Below are positions 23,935-35,767 of a stretch of DNA of 64,000 nucleotides, piece by piece. The first letter of the stretch is position 1, and each line of letters begins with the position of its first letter. The position numbers were made by a program, and so were the translations under genes. Below the pieces are notes generated by a model that saw only the letters and a list, made by a program, of their open reading frames with translations, was not told the DNA's origin and did no database searches. Origin of the DNA: Ignelater luminosus (Eukaryota > Arthropoda > Insecta > Coleoptera > Elateridae); NCBI GenBank assembly GCA_011009095.1, contig VTPC01090428.1:284085-348084 (forward strand), read 5' to 3'.

Positions 23935-24560
23935 TAAGAAAGACTGAAAATGTCATCGCCGTATTGTTTGTGCCAGTTTCTATTTGTTCAACATATGTGC
24001 CGTTTTATTGACGTAGTAAACGTTATTTATCAAAAATAAACAAAAGCCGTCGTGGGACTAAAGTTAGTTTATGGTAATGTCCTTCATATAATTTTGATTT
24101 TTTATATTTATATAAATACCTGTTGTTTTAAGAGTCTCCAGAATAAACTTTCCTACAAACTTCCACTGATTACCAAATTTCTTGATTGGATCAGCAAAAA
24201 AGAGACCGATTTTTAGATAATGGAATATTTCTCGAGTTTGTGTACATTCCCTATTAGTTTTTTTCCAAAGTAGAAAACAGTTTGTATTTATTGTAATAAT
24301 TTACTATCTCTGTATACATCATGTGTGTATTCTCACTTCTGCTGTCTTTATCAAGTACTTAATAAGAAAATGAAAACGAAAAGTGCCTAGACTTCAAATA
24401 TTGAATAAAAATGCCATCGCCAATATCGTAGGAAAGGATGTCGCAGCGCGCCGAAAGTGGAAAAGAGTGAAAATGTCTTCGCCGTATTGTATGTGCCAGT
24501 CATTATTCGCTCACATTGCCAACACAGGTAACGTTATCTATCAAATATGGATGTGTGAAT
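23935..24560 (+). repeat. Pair of ~100-bp direct repeats
   Basis: About 23942-24050 and 24463-24560 share TGAAAATGTCATCGCCGTAT / TGAAAATGTCTTCGCCGTAT, then TGTGCCAGT, a TTCAACAT / CTCACATT part and AACGTTAT-TATCAAA. The copies are about 520 bp apart in the same orientation. Shorter echoes of AAAATG-CATCGCC occur at 24411 and 24817. They could be the ends of a small element or a scattered tandem repeat. Confidence 0.65.
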
Positions 24561-26477
24561 AAAATGAGTTTGTTGAAATTTCTACGCCAAGCTGGGTAGA
24601 CAGGATATCCCGTCAGGAGAAAAAACGGGTAACCTGAAAAAAAAAGAATCATTATTTCCGAAATTATGCAAAGTTAATGTAAACCTTCAGGGTCCTTATT
24701 TACTGAACCAAATACGGATGAACATCATGAGCCGTAGGCGCCGCGGCAAACTTTATGAATCATCAAGAAGTAAGCGTCAGTGTATATTTTTTATATATTG
24801 TATCAGATGGCGCTAGTGAAAATGTCCATCGCGCCTAAAATATTATAAATCGTACGGGCTAGAAAAATTCAGTGTATTGAGTGTATAAGGACAGAAAGAG
24901 ATGCAATCCTGAAACCAATAGGAATAAATTCAAATTCATAGAGGACGATAGAAATCTTGGCGCTTTTGCGTTATCTTCAAATTTAAACAAGTATCGACTC
25001 TTCAAAGCCTTCCGAGAAAAGTCTCCACAGAGAGCTGTTAGTTATTAAATTCATTTCAGAGTAGAACTTTCCAACGCTCAATCCAAACGTCCGGCAATTG
25101 ACGCCTGTAGAAAATGTGATCTTTCAATTTTGCCTTCCGGTGCAAGTCCAGAGGCCTCTTCAGTCTTGCAAATGGCTGGGTGTAGGTCTTTGTGAGCATT
25201 TCAGCAGCCGTGATCTCTTTCACACTTGATAGTCTTTGATAAATTGTTGGTGAAGATGTCTGCTGTAGTAGGTGATGTCGGTATTCTGTGGATATGGTTT
25301 AGTATTAGAACAGCGCTGGGTACTGAATACGTCTCGGATGTATACGTCGACAGTTCAGATCATGGCGACGGGGTGGACTGCTAACTGGCAACTTTAGAAA
25401 TCACAGCAACGGCAGTTAACCAAAGTATGCAGGTGTTGATGTTGCGCGCAGATGGAAGACGTGGACGTGGTGGGGTATCCACAACAAAAACGACAGTTAT
25501 CCAAGCAATGGTTTTTGATACTTGACGGTAGTACGATGGAAAAGGTTGTTCATTCTTTCTTTTTATTAAGCTAACTCATTGGCTCTAACTCAATTATGTC
25601 ATTTGCTTCATTTGTGTCATAATAGAAGACCGAACTCGTTCCGAGGCGCTGCGTTCCGAGCTTCAACGTTTCAATTGAATCTTACCAGTATGGTTGAATG
25701 GGAAGCTGTGATTCTGTTCTATACTGCCAATTTTGAGTTTGCAAATTAAAAAAAAAATCATTGAACAATATAAAAGAGCGTTTTGAATAATTTTAAAACA
25801 CTGCAACAGCATGAAACAGATAACGAACCAAGTCTAAAATCACTGATGGGTGATCAATGTTTTATCGGCATGACCCATCAGAAATACTTCTATCAACTCA
25901 TGTTTTCGCTTTTTATTGCAAAAAGAGAAGAGGAATAAGAATATTGCTTGAATTACTTACAACAGTTGGGTCATCATTCATTATTTAGGCGATGAGTTAA
26001 GAACCGTAAACACAATTATCACCTTAGTCAATAAAGTTATTGAGTCAGATCGCTCAGCTCCAGGTCCCACTAGCAACGCATCTCAGAAAGTTTCTGGGAT
26101 GCTAGACGCCGATGGTTCCACTTATTTCTACGACAAAAACGTGCGTCGGGCAGTATTGTGGTGAAAACAATGCTGTACGCGGGTGTCTACAGAACTCACT
26201 TTAAATTGGAAACCCGAAAACCGACGGAACGGTTGAACGAAAAAAAAGAAGGATGAGGATAGACAAATTCTTGAAATTCTAAAAAGTGCAGGCATATATA
26301 ATCTCAAGTCATCACCCATAGTACAATGAATGATTCTGGGCAACTCTTCACTTATAATTTAGGCTCATGAGTAAAATCAAATGGCGTTCGATTTTTTTAA
26401 AATTTCATCTTTTCTTGCTTGTATTGTAGTTGGATAATTGCACATCGCAAAATATCTTGTATGTAAACACAGCTAAA
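24561..26477. other. Unassigned DNA, moderate GC
   Basis: No recognised element or gene. The part at 25060-25540 is less AT-rich. Its minus strand has a protein-like stretch (EITAAEMLTKTYTQPFARLK then RPLDLHRKAKLKDHIFYRRQ, about 25080-25225) of unknown family, bounded by stops. About 26100-26300 also shows short protein-like runs without a match I can name. Confidence 0.45.
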
Positions 26478-26479
26478 TA

Positions 26480-26765
26480 CAGTGCGTCCGAATGGAATAT
26501 CCTATATATCTCAGTAAATATGCATTTTGTGGAAAAATGTTTCTTATAAAAGTTGTTTAGTGTTTAGTTTTACATTAAAGGGCAATACCAAATAACTATT
26601 TTTTAAACAAACAACAGCGCAACGAATAATGCTTCAATTTTTTTTAATGGGAAGGTATCCCTTTATTGTACTCATTTGATAGAGAATATTTTTTTCTTTT
26701 CAATGATGTAAAACTTTGATACACTTGCATAGGTAAATTTTGATTAAAACGCAAAAAATTGTTTG
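26480..26765 (+). repeat. Left long terminal inverted repeat
   Basis: Begins CAGTGCGTCCGAATGGAATA and ends near the CGCAAAAAATT run. It pairs with the right repeat at about 28120-28406, for example TATATCTCAGTAAATATGCA inverted as TGCATATTTACTGAGATATA. Confidence 0.93.
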
Positions 26766-27002
26766 AATAACGCTTAAAAGTTTATTTATTCATTGGTTAC
26801 CTTTCCAGACGCGGTCTTTTAAATTTTCAATATCATCTAGTCACATTATGGTCGGTGTGATACACTTTTGTTTGTTGCAACAATTGAATGCGTCGTAGAA
26901 ATGTCAATTAATAACCGAACTGAAACGAAAAGTTATTTGTTTAATTACATTAAGCATTTTGATTAACGTGAGGATAAAAAAGTTACAAAAATACGACTTG
27001 CT

Positions 27003-28053
27003 ATGGATCATTTATCAGAAAAACATTGCATCGAAATTTTAATGATGCTGGGAGGAAGTTTGCAATTTGTTTAATAACGTGCACCCCGAATACCATATTT
27101 CTCAGTCTACTGTAAGTAAAATTTGGCATAAATTTCATGAGACGGGTTCTGTCAAAGATCGTCCAAAAACGGGCAGAGCTAAAGCTCTAAATAATGAACA
27201 ACGTGAGAATATAATGTTGGCTGTCGTGGAAGATCCACATGTTTCTGTTCGACAAATTGCTCGTGAACATACTTTGAAGAAATCCACTGCACACGAAGTT
27301 CGAAGAAAGGAGAAGTGGCATCCGTATAAACCTTGTATAGTTCAATAATTATTAGAAGATGATTTAGATCGAAGATTGCAATTTTGCGAAGAAATAACAC
27401 ATGGGCTTTAGGAAAATGCAAATTTTCATAAAAATATCCTCTTCACTGATGAGGCAACGTTTTGTTTGAATGGTACCATTAACAAACAAAACACGCGCTA
27501 CTGGTCTTCGCTAAATCCTGGCTGGTATGTAGAAGGGCACACCCAATATCAGCAGAAAGTCAATGTCTGGGCAGGAACCCAAATTTTGGGACCTTTTTTT
27601 ATAAAACATAATTTAACAGCGGATGCTTATATAGATTTTTTAAGATTTGACTTAGTTCCTGCTTTAGCTGTTCTATTTCCTAATGAACTAGATCCAGATG
27701 TACCCCATAACAGAATATGGTTGCAACAAGACGGGGCTCTTCCTCATTTCGGAATTAATGTCCGACAGTTTCTTGATAATACTTTCCCTTATCGATGGAT
27801 AGGCAGAAGAAGTGCAGTAGAATGGCCAGCTCGCTCGCCGGATTTAAGTCCACTTGATTTTTTTCTGTAGGGCCATCTCAAAAATAAGATTTATGTTGAT
27901 ATGCCTGAAGATATTGAAACTCTAAAAGACCGTATTAGAACAGAGATCAGAGCTATCACACCAGAAACGATTCAAAATGCAGTAAACGAATTTGAAAGAC
28001 GTCTTTATCATTGCCAAGCTGTAAATGGGGCACACTTTGAACACCTTCTATGA
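27003..28053 (+). pseudogene. Tc1/mariner-superfamily transposase, lightly broken
   Basis: Starts at ATG 27003 (MDHLSEKHCIEILMMLG), ends at TGA 28053 (NGAHFEHLL). N-terminal helix-turn-helix: HPEYHISQSTVSKIWHKF, GSVKDRPKTGRAKALN. Catalytic domain: first Asp in ILFTDEATFCLNG, second in IWLQQDGALPHF, third in EWPARSPDLSPLDFFL, with 36 residues between second and third. All three catalytic residues are kept. Defects seen: a frame change near 27045-27070; a TAA at about 27346 after CIVQ; a TAG near 27409; and a TAG at 27868-27870 where the family has Trp (FFLWGHLKNK). The family is widespread in insects (WPARSPDLSPLDFFLWG group of the IS630-Tc1-mariner superfamily). Loss of activity looks recent. 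Confidence 0.95.
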
Positions 28054-28119
28054 ACTGTAGAGTGTAGTTATACAAAATTTTCAATTCGTAACAGATGAAT
28101 ATTGAAATAAACTTTCAAA

Positions 28120-28406
28120 TAAGTTTTTGCGATTTAATCAAAATTTACTTATGCAAGTGTATCAAAGTTTTACATCATTGAAAAGAAAAAAACATTCTCT
28201 ATCAAATGAGTACAATAAAGGGATACCTTCCAATTAAAAAAAATTGAAGAATTATTCGTTGCGCTTTAGTTTTTTTAAAAAATAGTTATTTGGTATTGCC
28301 CCGTAATGTAAAACTAAACACTAAACAACTTTTATAGGAAACATTTTTCCATAAAATGCATATTTACTGAGATATATAGGATATTCCATACTTTTCGGAC
28401 ACACTG
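28120..28406 (-). repeat. Right long terminal inverted repeat
   Basis: Inverted partner of 26480-26765. Read on the minus strand from 28406 it starts CAGTGTGTCCGAAAAGTATG and then follows the left repeat, with one short indel near the tip and scattered substitutions. Confidence 0.93.
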
Positions 28407-28579
28407 TATATAGAGCTATCTGAAGGTTTCACTAGATTTTGCGAAAATTGCCTAAACTGCGTGAAATGTCTTTACGGGGACAGAGGAATTGATTGACTTT
28501 GCAAAGGTTGGGCCCTAGAAATCAGTAAAGCTTCAGGAATCTGTGTGTCTCAGAAAGACCCTCATATTAATAAAAACAG

Positions 28580-29300
28580 TTACACATTTAGAAGATGCAA
28601 GCAAAGGGAGTTTCTTTAAAAAGGAAAAGGATCAAATTCCTGATTCAAAAGAGATGCCAAAAATTCAATTTTTATTTCAATTTATCGTCGAAAAAATCAA
28701 TAATTGTATATTTAACTTACATCAAGTGATTTTCACAGCTGGGCAACAATATCTCACTGAGGTCAACTTGTTGTAGTAGCAAGCGAAGCTAGTAAGTCAA
28801 ATTTATAGGTCGCGCAGAGAGTTTTGGCCCAACCGTGCGCTTTTAAGTTAAAACCCAGTTGAAGGCGAGCAAGCAAGAAAGTGTACATACCATCTAGCGG
28901 ATTGTGGAGGATTTTATTTTGTGAGTGAACATACAAATATTGTTTTAATATTCCAATAGGCGCTTTTCCGTGGTGGAAATTAGTGTCAAGTTTGGACTTT
29001 TGTGTCTATATCTAAGAATCTTACAAAAATACTCATGAAATCAATTGTTTTATCTTAAGCTAAGCATACTCTGTAACTGTATGAGGATTCAAAAATATAT
29101 TTGTTTATGGTCAAGAATTCTTAGTGTACTACTGAACTTTTGGTTAAAGAAAATTTCTCAGAATTCGGACTTTTCTCGTTGTTGTTGCAGAAATTGGCAG
29201 AATAAAGAACGAAACCTACATTTTATGTAACAGCTGTGAAATTCAAAATAATTCAGTAATGTCCATTTGTTTTCGACTAGTTTGAATTTGACGTCTATTT
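28580..29300 (+). repeat. Unclassified dispersed repeat, copy 2
   Basis: Second copy of the repeat at 16380-17210, same orientation. A plus-strand open frame (28543-28776) ends IVEKINNCIFNLHQVIF, then QQYLTEVNLL, and aligns in part with the frame in copy 1. The strongest nucleotide block is GCTTTTCCGTGGTGGAAATT followed by AGTGTCAA. The copy begins within 200 bp of the right end of the Tc1/mariner element, which may have landed beside it or in an extension of it. Confidence 0.8.
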
Positions 29301-32300
29301 AATTACGACTAAGCAATAATTATTCTTGATTTAAAAGAATTGCCGGTGATCCAGTTTTAAGTGAATACCAATACGAAAAAGGAGGATTGAGAGAAACTAG
29401 AGGACAGACTAGAATCTTCCCCGTCATCGTCAGTAGCTTGATAACCTGCTTATTCATTTTGTGTAGGTTATCTGTCGGTTTCTTTGACGGTCTCTCTAAG
29501 ATAACTTTGTAGTGTTTCTGTTTTGTTGTTGTTTCAAATAGGTGCAAAGTAGTGTATGCAGACAGTACAAGAAAGAAAGAGCAGCCTTTATGAAACATGG
29601 AGATACTAGTAGTGTACGATAACAAAAAAATGAAAACCCGCATCTTGTTTTTATGATGAAAAGCTGGACAGTGATTTGTTAATTTCCTTCGTAATAAACT
29701 TTGCCCTTCCGATGATATCATTAGAAAAGCTACAAGTTTCTGTTTTTTTGCTCTATTCGATTCTATTTATAGAAGCAAAAACAATAAAAGACACGTGGCA
29801 TATTATAATAAATAAAGATTCATAGCCAGAAAAGAACTTTTGTTTAAACAAGGATATCAAATAGCCTCATAATGCCTTTAGCATTATCGTTTCTAGTTTC
29901 ATATTGTGCGGAACACACCAAGAATGCCTTATTGCAAAACTGATTACTGTAAATTTCTTTGGATAAAAATGTAAAGGTATGCCTATTCAAGTTTAGTTAG
30001 AGTTCGTTAAATAAATATAGAAGAGCCCGCATTTCTGATTTAGTTAAATAATGGTCGGATACATTTAAATCTCTTCATAAAGAATTTCCATGACTATTTT
30101 TAGCATTCGATGATAAAGTTAAATTAGACACGAAATCGTGATTAGTGCACAAGAGAGGCTATTAACACTCCAAGTTTTAATTATTTATGCCGCACAGTAG
30201 TTGTACTCACACACTTCAGTTTTATCAATGAAAACCTTTAGTTCATTAAGTGCGGAACGTGCTACAAATAAATTTTAATTGCATAAAAATAAAATGTCAC
30301 AAAATTCATAGACGGTCGTTGGCACAACTTCTATAATGAAGTTCTGAATTAACTCTTGGCTATACACACCCGTTTCGTACACCTGACCTAACACATGCAG
30401 CCACATGTGAATCCCAATATGGTTGACAATGCTGACAACATGCATTCATGTAATACAAGTTCTGCAAAATTTAATTTCAGCACACGTGAACCCGAGCACG
30501 GCAAAACCCTGATAAACTCCACAATGGTATCTGAGAGGCAGCTTGCGAGTTTATTCTGTAATGCCAGAAAACCTAATGTGGTATAACATCCTTACACAGA
30601 ATGCTACAGGAGCTTTTAAAAGATTTTCTAAAAGTAAATATTACGTCGAGTTCAGGGATCGCATCATTTTTAATCGAGAATTCCCAGAGTTTATTTTCGA
30701 AAATTGTGGAAACACGAGATTGCGGCGAAGTTTAGAGTTACTCACTCGCTCTAATGTTTATTCAGCGTCCTTTATTTTTGAGATTGGGGTTAAAAGAACT
30801 ACAGAAAAAGGTAAATATTGTTCATTTTGTTGTTTATTTCGCACTTGTAATAAAAACAGGATAGAGGCAAAAAGTGAAAATGAAAGCTCTTTGACGATCT
30901 GAGGGTCGTATTTCATTTATTAGAGGCATTTACAAACGCGTTTTCGCAACTCTTCGAAGGTAGGAGGTGTGAAATTCGTTGAAAAGTTGCCTTTTTAATC
31001 CCAGCTTTATCGAAGCATTAACGTAAAAATTCGAGAGCGCTTATTTTTGAATTTTTCATTTCGATTCGACTGGGCAGCATGATTATTTCGTACGTTTTAA
31101 ATTCTCTGAGTCGGCGCTCCGAATAAATTCGTGCTGTCGAAGGAAGATGACTGATGAACGCCTGTCAAAATCTTAAATCATTTTGTAAACTATGTTAAAG
31201 TGTTTTTTAATTTGACAAGAGAGATGACGATGCTAAAAAAATTAAATCCGACCTGTGCATAAATTTCTTCTTAGCATGCAAAAGCGAAAAAGGAAAACTA
31301 CATTATTCGATGCACGTCTCCGTTTTAATTTTCAAAATAAACTAGCACAAAACGTTCTTTTATGCTTCATATTTTAAAAGTTCTGGTTAAGTCGAACTAC
31401 AAGGCATTTCCATTTACATCAATGGTGATTTTATTACGGCAGAATGCTAAAATTATGGTAATGTACCAATGTAAAAGTGCAAAGCGCAAATGAGTGAGTG
31501 CAACCAACTTTTGTTCACGGCGGGTGGCGGCAAGCTATTCAAAAAATCTTTTACGAATGTTATACGAAAGTTCCACCTTTATGATTGCACAAAATGCTTA
31601 TTAATTCACGCCTCCGTTTGCAATTTCACGTTGTTAGATGCGGGACTTATTGAATAAAATAACTATTGATTGCGGTGCTTGCGCGAGATGTATAATCAAG
31701 CGCATGCAATAAAGTTTTCTATTACAATTACACCATTTTAGAACATGAAAAGCGCTGACGTATGAACATTGAAATTATGGCTTATCGCAATTACTCACGG
31801 CTTCGATATAACTACCGTTTCAAATTACTCTTTACGTTTTTCAAATGTATTCAGAATTGTTCTAGAATATTTGGAAATAAAATATTTTAGTCCTGAATCA
31901 TTTAATATTATTATTAATATATAATAAAAGAAAGTTAACATGGATACTTTGATTAATAGCATTAATTAACAGAGTTTTTGGTTCTTAAACAAAACTAGGC
32001 AATCCTTATGTAGCTTTTCATTATGAATTCAAATCTGCTTTCAGATTTTTTCTATCCCATGTAGTTTTTGAAGTATATGCATTTGAAGTTCCAGTGGACA
32101 GTATAATTATAATTACATTAGGTAATTACGTATTAGCGATAAGAAGTTTTGGAACTGAGGTAATTGCATTCCGCATATGCGAGTATGAGAAAGCTATTAA
32201 CATGTCATCAACAGGTATGTCACTCTGATAAATATTTCTAAATATTATTTCAACTTTCCATAAGCGAGATCACTTATGTATGAACCTGTTCAGTGTTAGT

Positions 32301-32365
32301 ACTGTTTTGTGAAGCGAGTTAAGTTTTATAAAGTTGCATTACCACTGCTTAACAAAGGAAATGTG
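29301..32365. other. Unassigned DNA
   Basis: No transposon or gene recognised. Two overlapping plus-strand open frames (30395-30586; 30543-30902, 119 codons) and a minus-strand one (29320-29721, 133 codons) show no family motif. About 30400-31850 is less AT-rich than its neighbours, lacks recognisable transposons and could hold conserved noncoding sequence, which I cannot test. Confidence 0.45.
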
Positions 32366-32369
32366 CGAA

Positions 32370-33965
32370 CAATCCGGACAGGTTTTGTTATGTATGTGGA
32401 GAGTTTACTGCTAAATAACAAAAATGATGTTTTACTGCGCTAATAACGAGAGCTTATCGTCTGTACTTTGGATGTCAAATTGGAGATCAAGATAAGCAAT
32501 GGACACCACATATTTGTTGTGTTTCTTGTGCAAATCGCCTTCGACAATGGATAAAAGATATTCCAGTGTATGTATGCCCTTCGCAGTACCTATGATATGG
32601 AGGGAACAAAAGAATCATCTAACCGATTGTTACTTCTGCATAACAAAGATAGCAGGCTACTCTGCAAAAAATACAAAATTTGTTGTGTATCCTAATTTAA
32701 CATCGGCGGTAAGACCCGTTGGTCATTGTACTGATCTTCCAGTTCCTGTGCCACCAGAAATATTTGAAGGATCAGATAAAGAAAATATCGCCATTGTTGC
32801 TAGCAATAATCCAGAGTTTATTCCTCCAGATCCCACTGAGCCACATTTGATCACACAGGCACAACTAAACGATTTAGTTCGTGATTTGAACTTAAGCAAA
32901 AGCAAAGCCGAGTTGCTTGGCTCCCGATTGAAAAGTTGGAATTTATTGGAACACAGTACCAAAATTAGTCGTTTCCGTAACCGCGTTAAGACGTTTTCTG
33001 AGTTTTATTGTATGGACGACAATCTTACCTACTACAGTGATGTTGACGGTTTGAAAAAAACCCTTGGATGTAAACACAAACCAGAAGAATGGCGACTGTT
33101 CATTGATGCATCTAAATTTAGTTTGAAAGTAGTTCTGTTGCACAATGGCAATGCATTACCTTCAGTTTCCATTGCATATTCAGTTCACCTAAAGGTATCT
33201 TATGAAACTATGAAATGCCTTTCAACGAGCGTAGACTATAAACGATACGAGTGGAAAATCTGTGGAAATTTGAAAGTTATAGCTTTGTTATTAGCAAAGC
33301 AACTGGGATTTACAAAATACAATTGCTTTTTGTGCGAGTGGGACAGTCGTGTTAAATCGCAGCTGATCGTAGGGTGATAGTTGTGGGAGAAAAAAATATT
33401 TTACATGAAAGCCTTGTGGATAGAAACAATATCTATTTGCCCCCTTTGCATATAAAGTTAGGGCTGATAGAGAATTTTGCAGAAGGTATGGACCCTGGTG
33501 GAAGAGGTTTTCAGTACATAAAAGAAAAATTTCCAAAAATCAGCAAAGTTAAGATAAAGGAGGGCATATTTGTGAGTCCCCAAATTCGGCAATTAATGAA
33601 CAACAGCGGTTTCGATGCGGTTCTACAAGGAAAAGAAAAGGTGACGTGGAATTGTTTCAAATCTGTCGTAAAGGGCTTTCTGGGTAACAACAAAGCGGAA
33701 AATTTCGAAAAGCTCGTCGACGAAATGTTGACAATGGGATGCAAAATATATCGTTAAAGATGCATTATGTAAATTCCTATTTGGATTTTTCCCCGGCAAT
33801 TTGGGAGCTGTAAGTGATGAGCATGGGGAAGCGTTTCCATCAAGACCTTTCAACGTTGGAAAACCGGTACCAGGGAAGATGAAATTGGAACATGTTGGGT
33901 GATTACTGTTGGTTACTGATTAGAGAAGACCCTAATACATCATTACACAAAAGAAAACTGTCAAA
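32370..33965 (+). pseudogene. Cc8L18.2-like gene, broken (fossil)
   Basis: The reading matches a protein family multiplied in many insect genomes and often annotated as Cc8L18.2-like, after a gene in a wasp bracovirus (from memory). Parts: an N-terminal presumed zinc-binding region (FCYVCGEF near 32380, CCVSCANRL near 32520, CYFCITKI near 32630); a linker; the conserved core LNLSKSKAELLGSRLKSWNL (about 32890-32945); EWRLFIDASKFSLK (about 33090); LLHNGNALPSV; NCFLCEWDSR (about 33330); then LPPLHIKLGLIENF (about 33440); IKEGIFVSPQIRQLM; and a C-terminal region around DYCWLLIREDPN (about 33900). The whole length of the family seems present, with about three or four breaks. Function of the family unknown to me. 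Treated as a fossil because of the viral link. No terminal repeats recognised. Confidence 0.8.
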
Positions 33966-35760
33966 TAGAATATTTTAATGGATTTTATGTACATTCTATA
34001 ATATAAAATGCATCTAATTACTTTAGCGTTTTATTTCGAAACAAAATCATATTTTTCTGGGAACCCATACGTGCTAGCGAAAAACCAAAAGTAGATTTGG
34101 ATCCAGCATGAAAACATGATTCAAGATCACTTGTTTGTAACTAGGAACCAAAAAAACAGTTTCAATATGTTAATCAGTGTAATTTAATTGCTTAATCTTG
34201 TATTTGCAAGCATTTGCATTACCAGATGTCGCATGTCAGGATTTTATTTTTTTACATTGTCACAGATAGTCTCCAAACATTGCTTATTTTCTTCTTGATC
34301 CTCTTGGAGAATTACAGATTTCTACAACACTTATACAAAAGATTATTTTATTGAACATTTTCCAAGTTTATCACAGACAGAGACCTCTTTCATTTGTGAA
34401 CGAATTGCGTTGAATATATTCAAACGTACCAAAACAAAGTAATTATTCTCAATTTAATAACTTTCTTTTGATGTTCCCTACAAATAAAACTATTTTCTCT
34501 TTTATCTTTTCTTAGAATCACAATCCTAACAATGCATGCAACTAAAAACTATTTCTAGGTTTCCTAGAATTCTTTGAAATCTGAAAGTATTAGCCGCATC
34601 AAAGGCTAGAAACTACGAACACAAGCGCTCAAAAGAAAGAACTGTATGTTGCAGAAAAAACCCCGATAAAGATTTTTCCTTTCCTAGACATAACAAGTTC
34701 CTTCTAAATAAGGAATATAAGCGCTGTAGGTAATAACAATTACAAAAGCAAAGATACCTTTGTTACTTTGTGCGCGCACAGATATTATTCTGATGTGGAA
34801 ATGACTTTTTAAATTAAAAATTAATATTTTCATATTTCAGACTGTTAAAACTAACCGTCCAATATTTATGCAACCTAATTAATGAAAATAAATCGGCTTA
34901 AATTACATAAAAGATTAGAAGTCAAATATTGATCACAAAATAAATTATTAGAAAGGTATTTCCCTTGTTAAACTATTTATGCATGCAATAAAAAACGTTT
35001 CGTATTGGCAACTTGAAACCCATCGAGTTTCCGATTGCCCTATAAATGTCATACCAATAGCGTAACCGGGTTTAGTGCTGTAAAAACGCACCGAACTATT
35101 TTTCAAAGTGTGCTAGAACCCAAGCAGTATGTCTACTTGCACCTTCTTGAATCTCAAAGTAAGTATCACAGTATCCAAAGAAGTATAACTATGATATACA
35201 CACTATTAACACGTGCTACCTTCAAGACTCAAAACAGCAATAGTCAAATAAAGACATAGATATTTACTATTTAAATGTTTCAAATAAAAACAATTAGTCA
35301 AACACACAAGAAAATCATTTTATTACGGTTAGGCGGGTACCTTGCCTTTATTTCTGTTATAATTTTCAAATCAGATCCTGCCATCTAGTGAAACTGTTTG
35401 CAAACTTTGGTTTTGTCTGCCGATAACAAAGACAGCATCTTTAATTAAGCAGTGCAGGTCGTAACAGTTTCAGTTTTCATCAAACATCTTGTATATTTCT
35501 CGACCAATTATTTTGATTTTTGGTATATGTACATTTCTTTGTGTTGTCTTTCGGAATATCGTAATATTTTTAATCCATCTGTTGAAAAATTATTTTTAAG
35601 GCATGGTCTGCTCTTGCCTTCTAAAATTTTGACGGCGCTGTAAGTGCGAACCATGTTGATGAGAAAACTGCGTAGTATAATATTTGTGGTTATTTGTCAA
35701 GTATGTTTAGTTGCCTGTCCTAACATTACTATTCTCGCCCTCATTGCAGGGTGGCCAGAA
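33966..35760. other. Unassigned AT-rich DNA
   Basis: Nothing recognised. Open frames at 35035-35259 and 35452-35643 (plus) show no motif. The start of the pogo-like element may lie slightly left of its first codon, but I could not fix its terminal repeat. Confidence 0.5.
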
Positions 35761-35767
35761 ACTAGAA

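Larger units (their letters stand above)
26480..28406 (+). mobile_element. Tc1/mariner-superfamily transposon with long TIRs
   Basis: Complete in outline: TA (26478-26479), element, TA (28407-28408). The termini are CAGTGCGTCCGAATGG and, inverted, CAGTGTGTCCGAAAAG. The inverted repeats continue for about 285 bp (26480 to about 26765, and about 28120 to 28406) with few differences by eye, so the copy is relatively young. Between them lies one transposase gene on the plus strand, broken only a few times. A second, heavily deleted element with the same kind of transposase motif and a related terminus lies at 61.8-62.3 kb. Confidence 0.95.
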
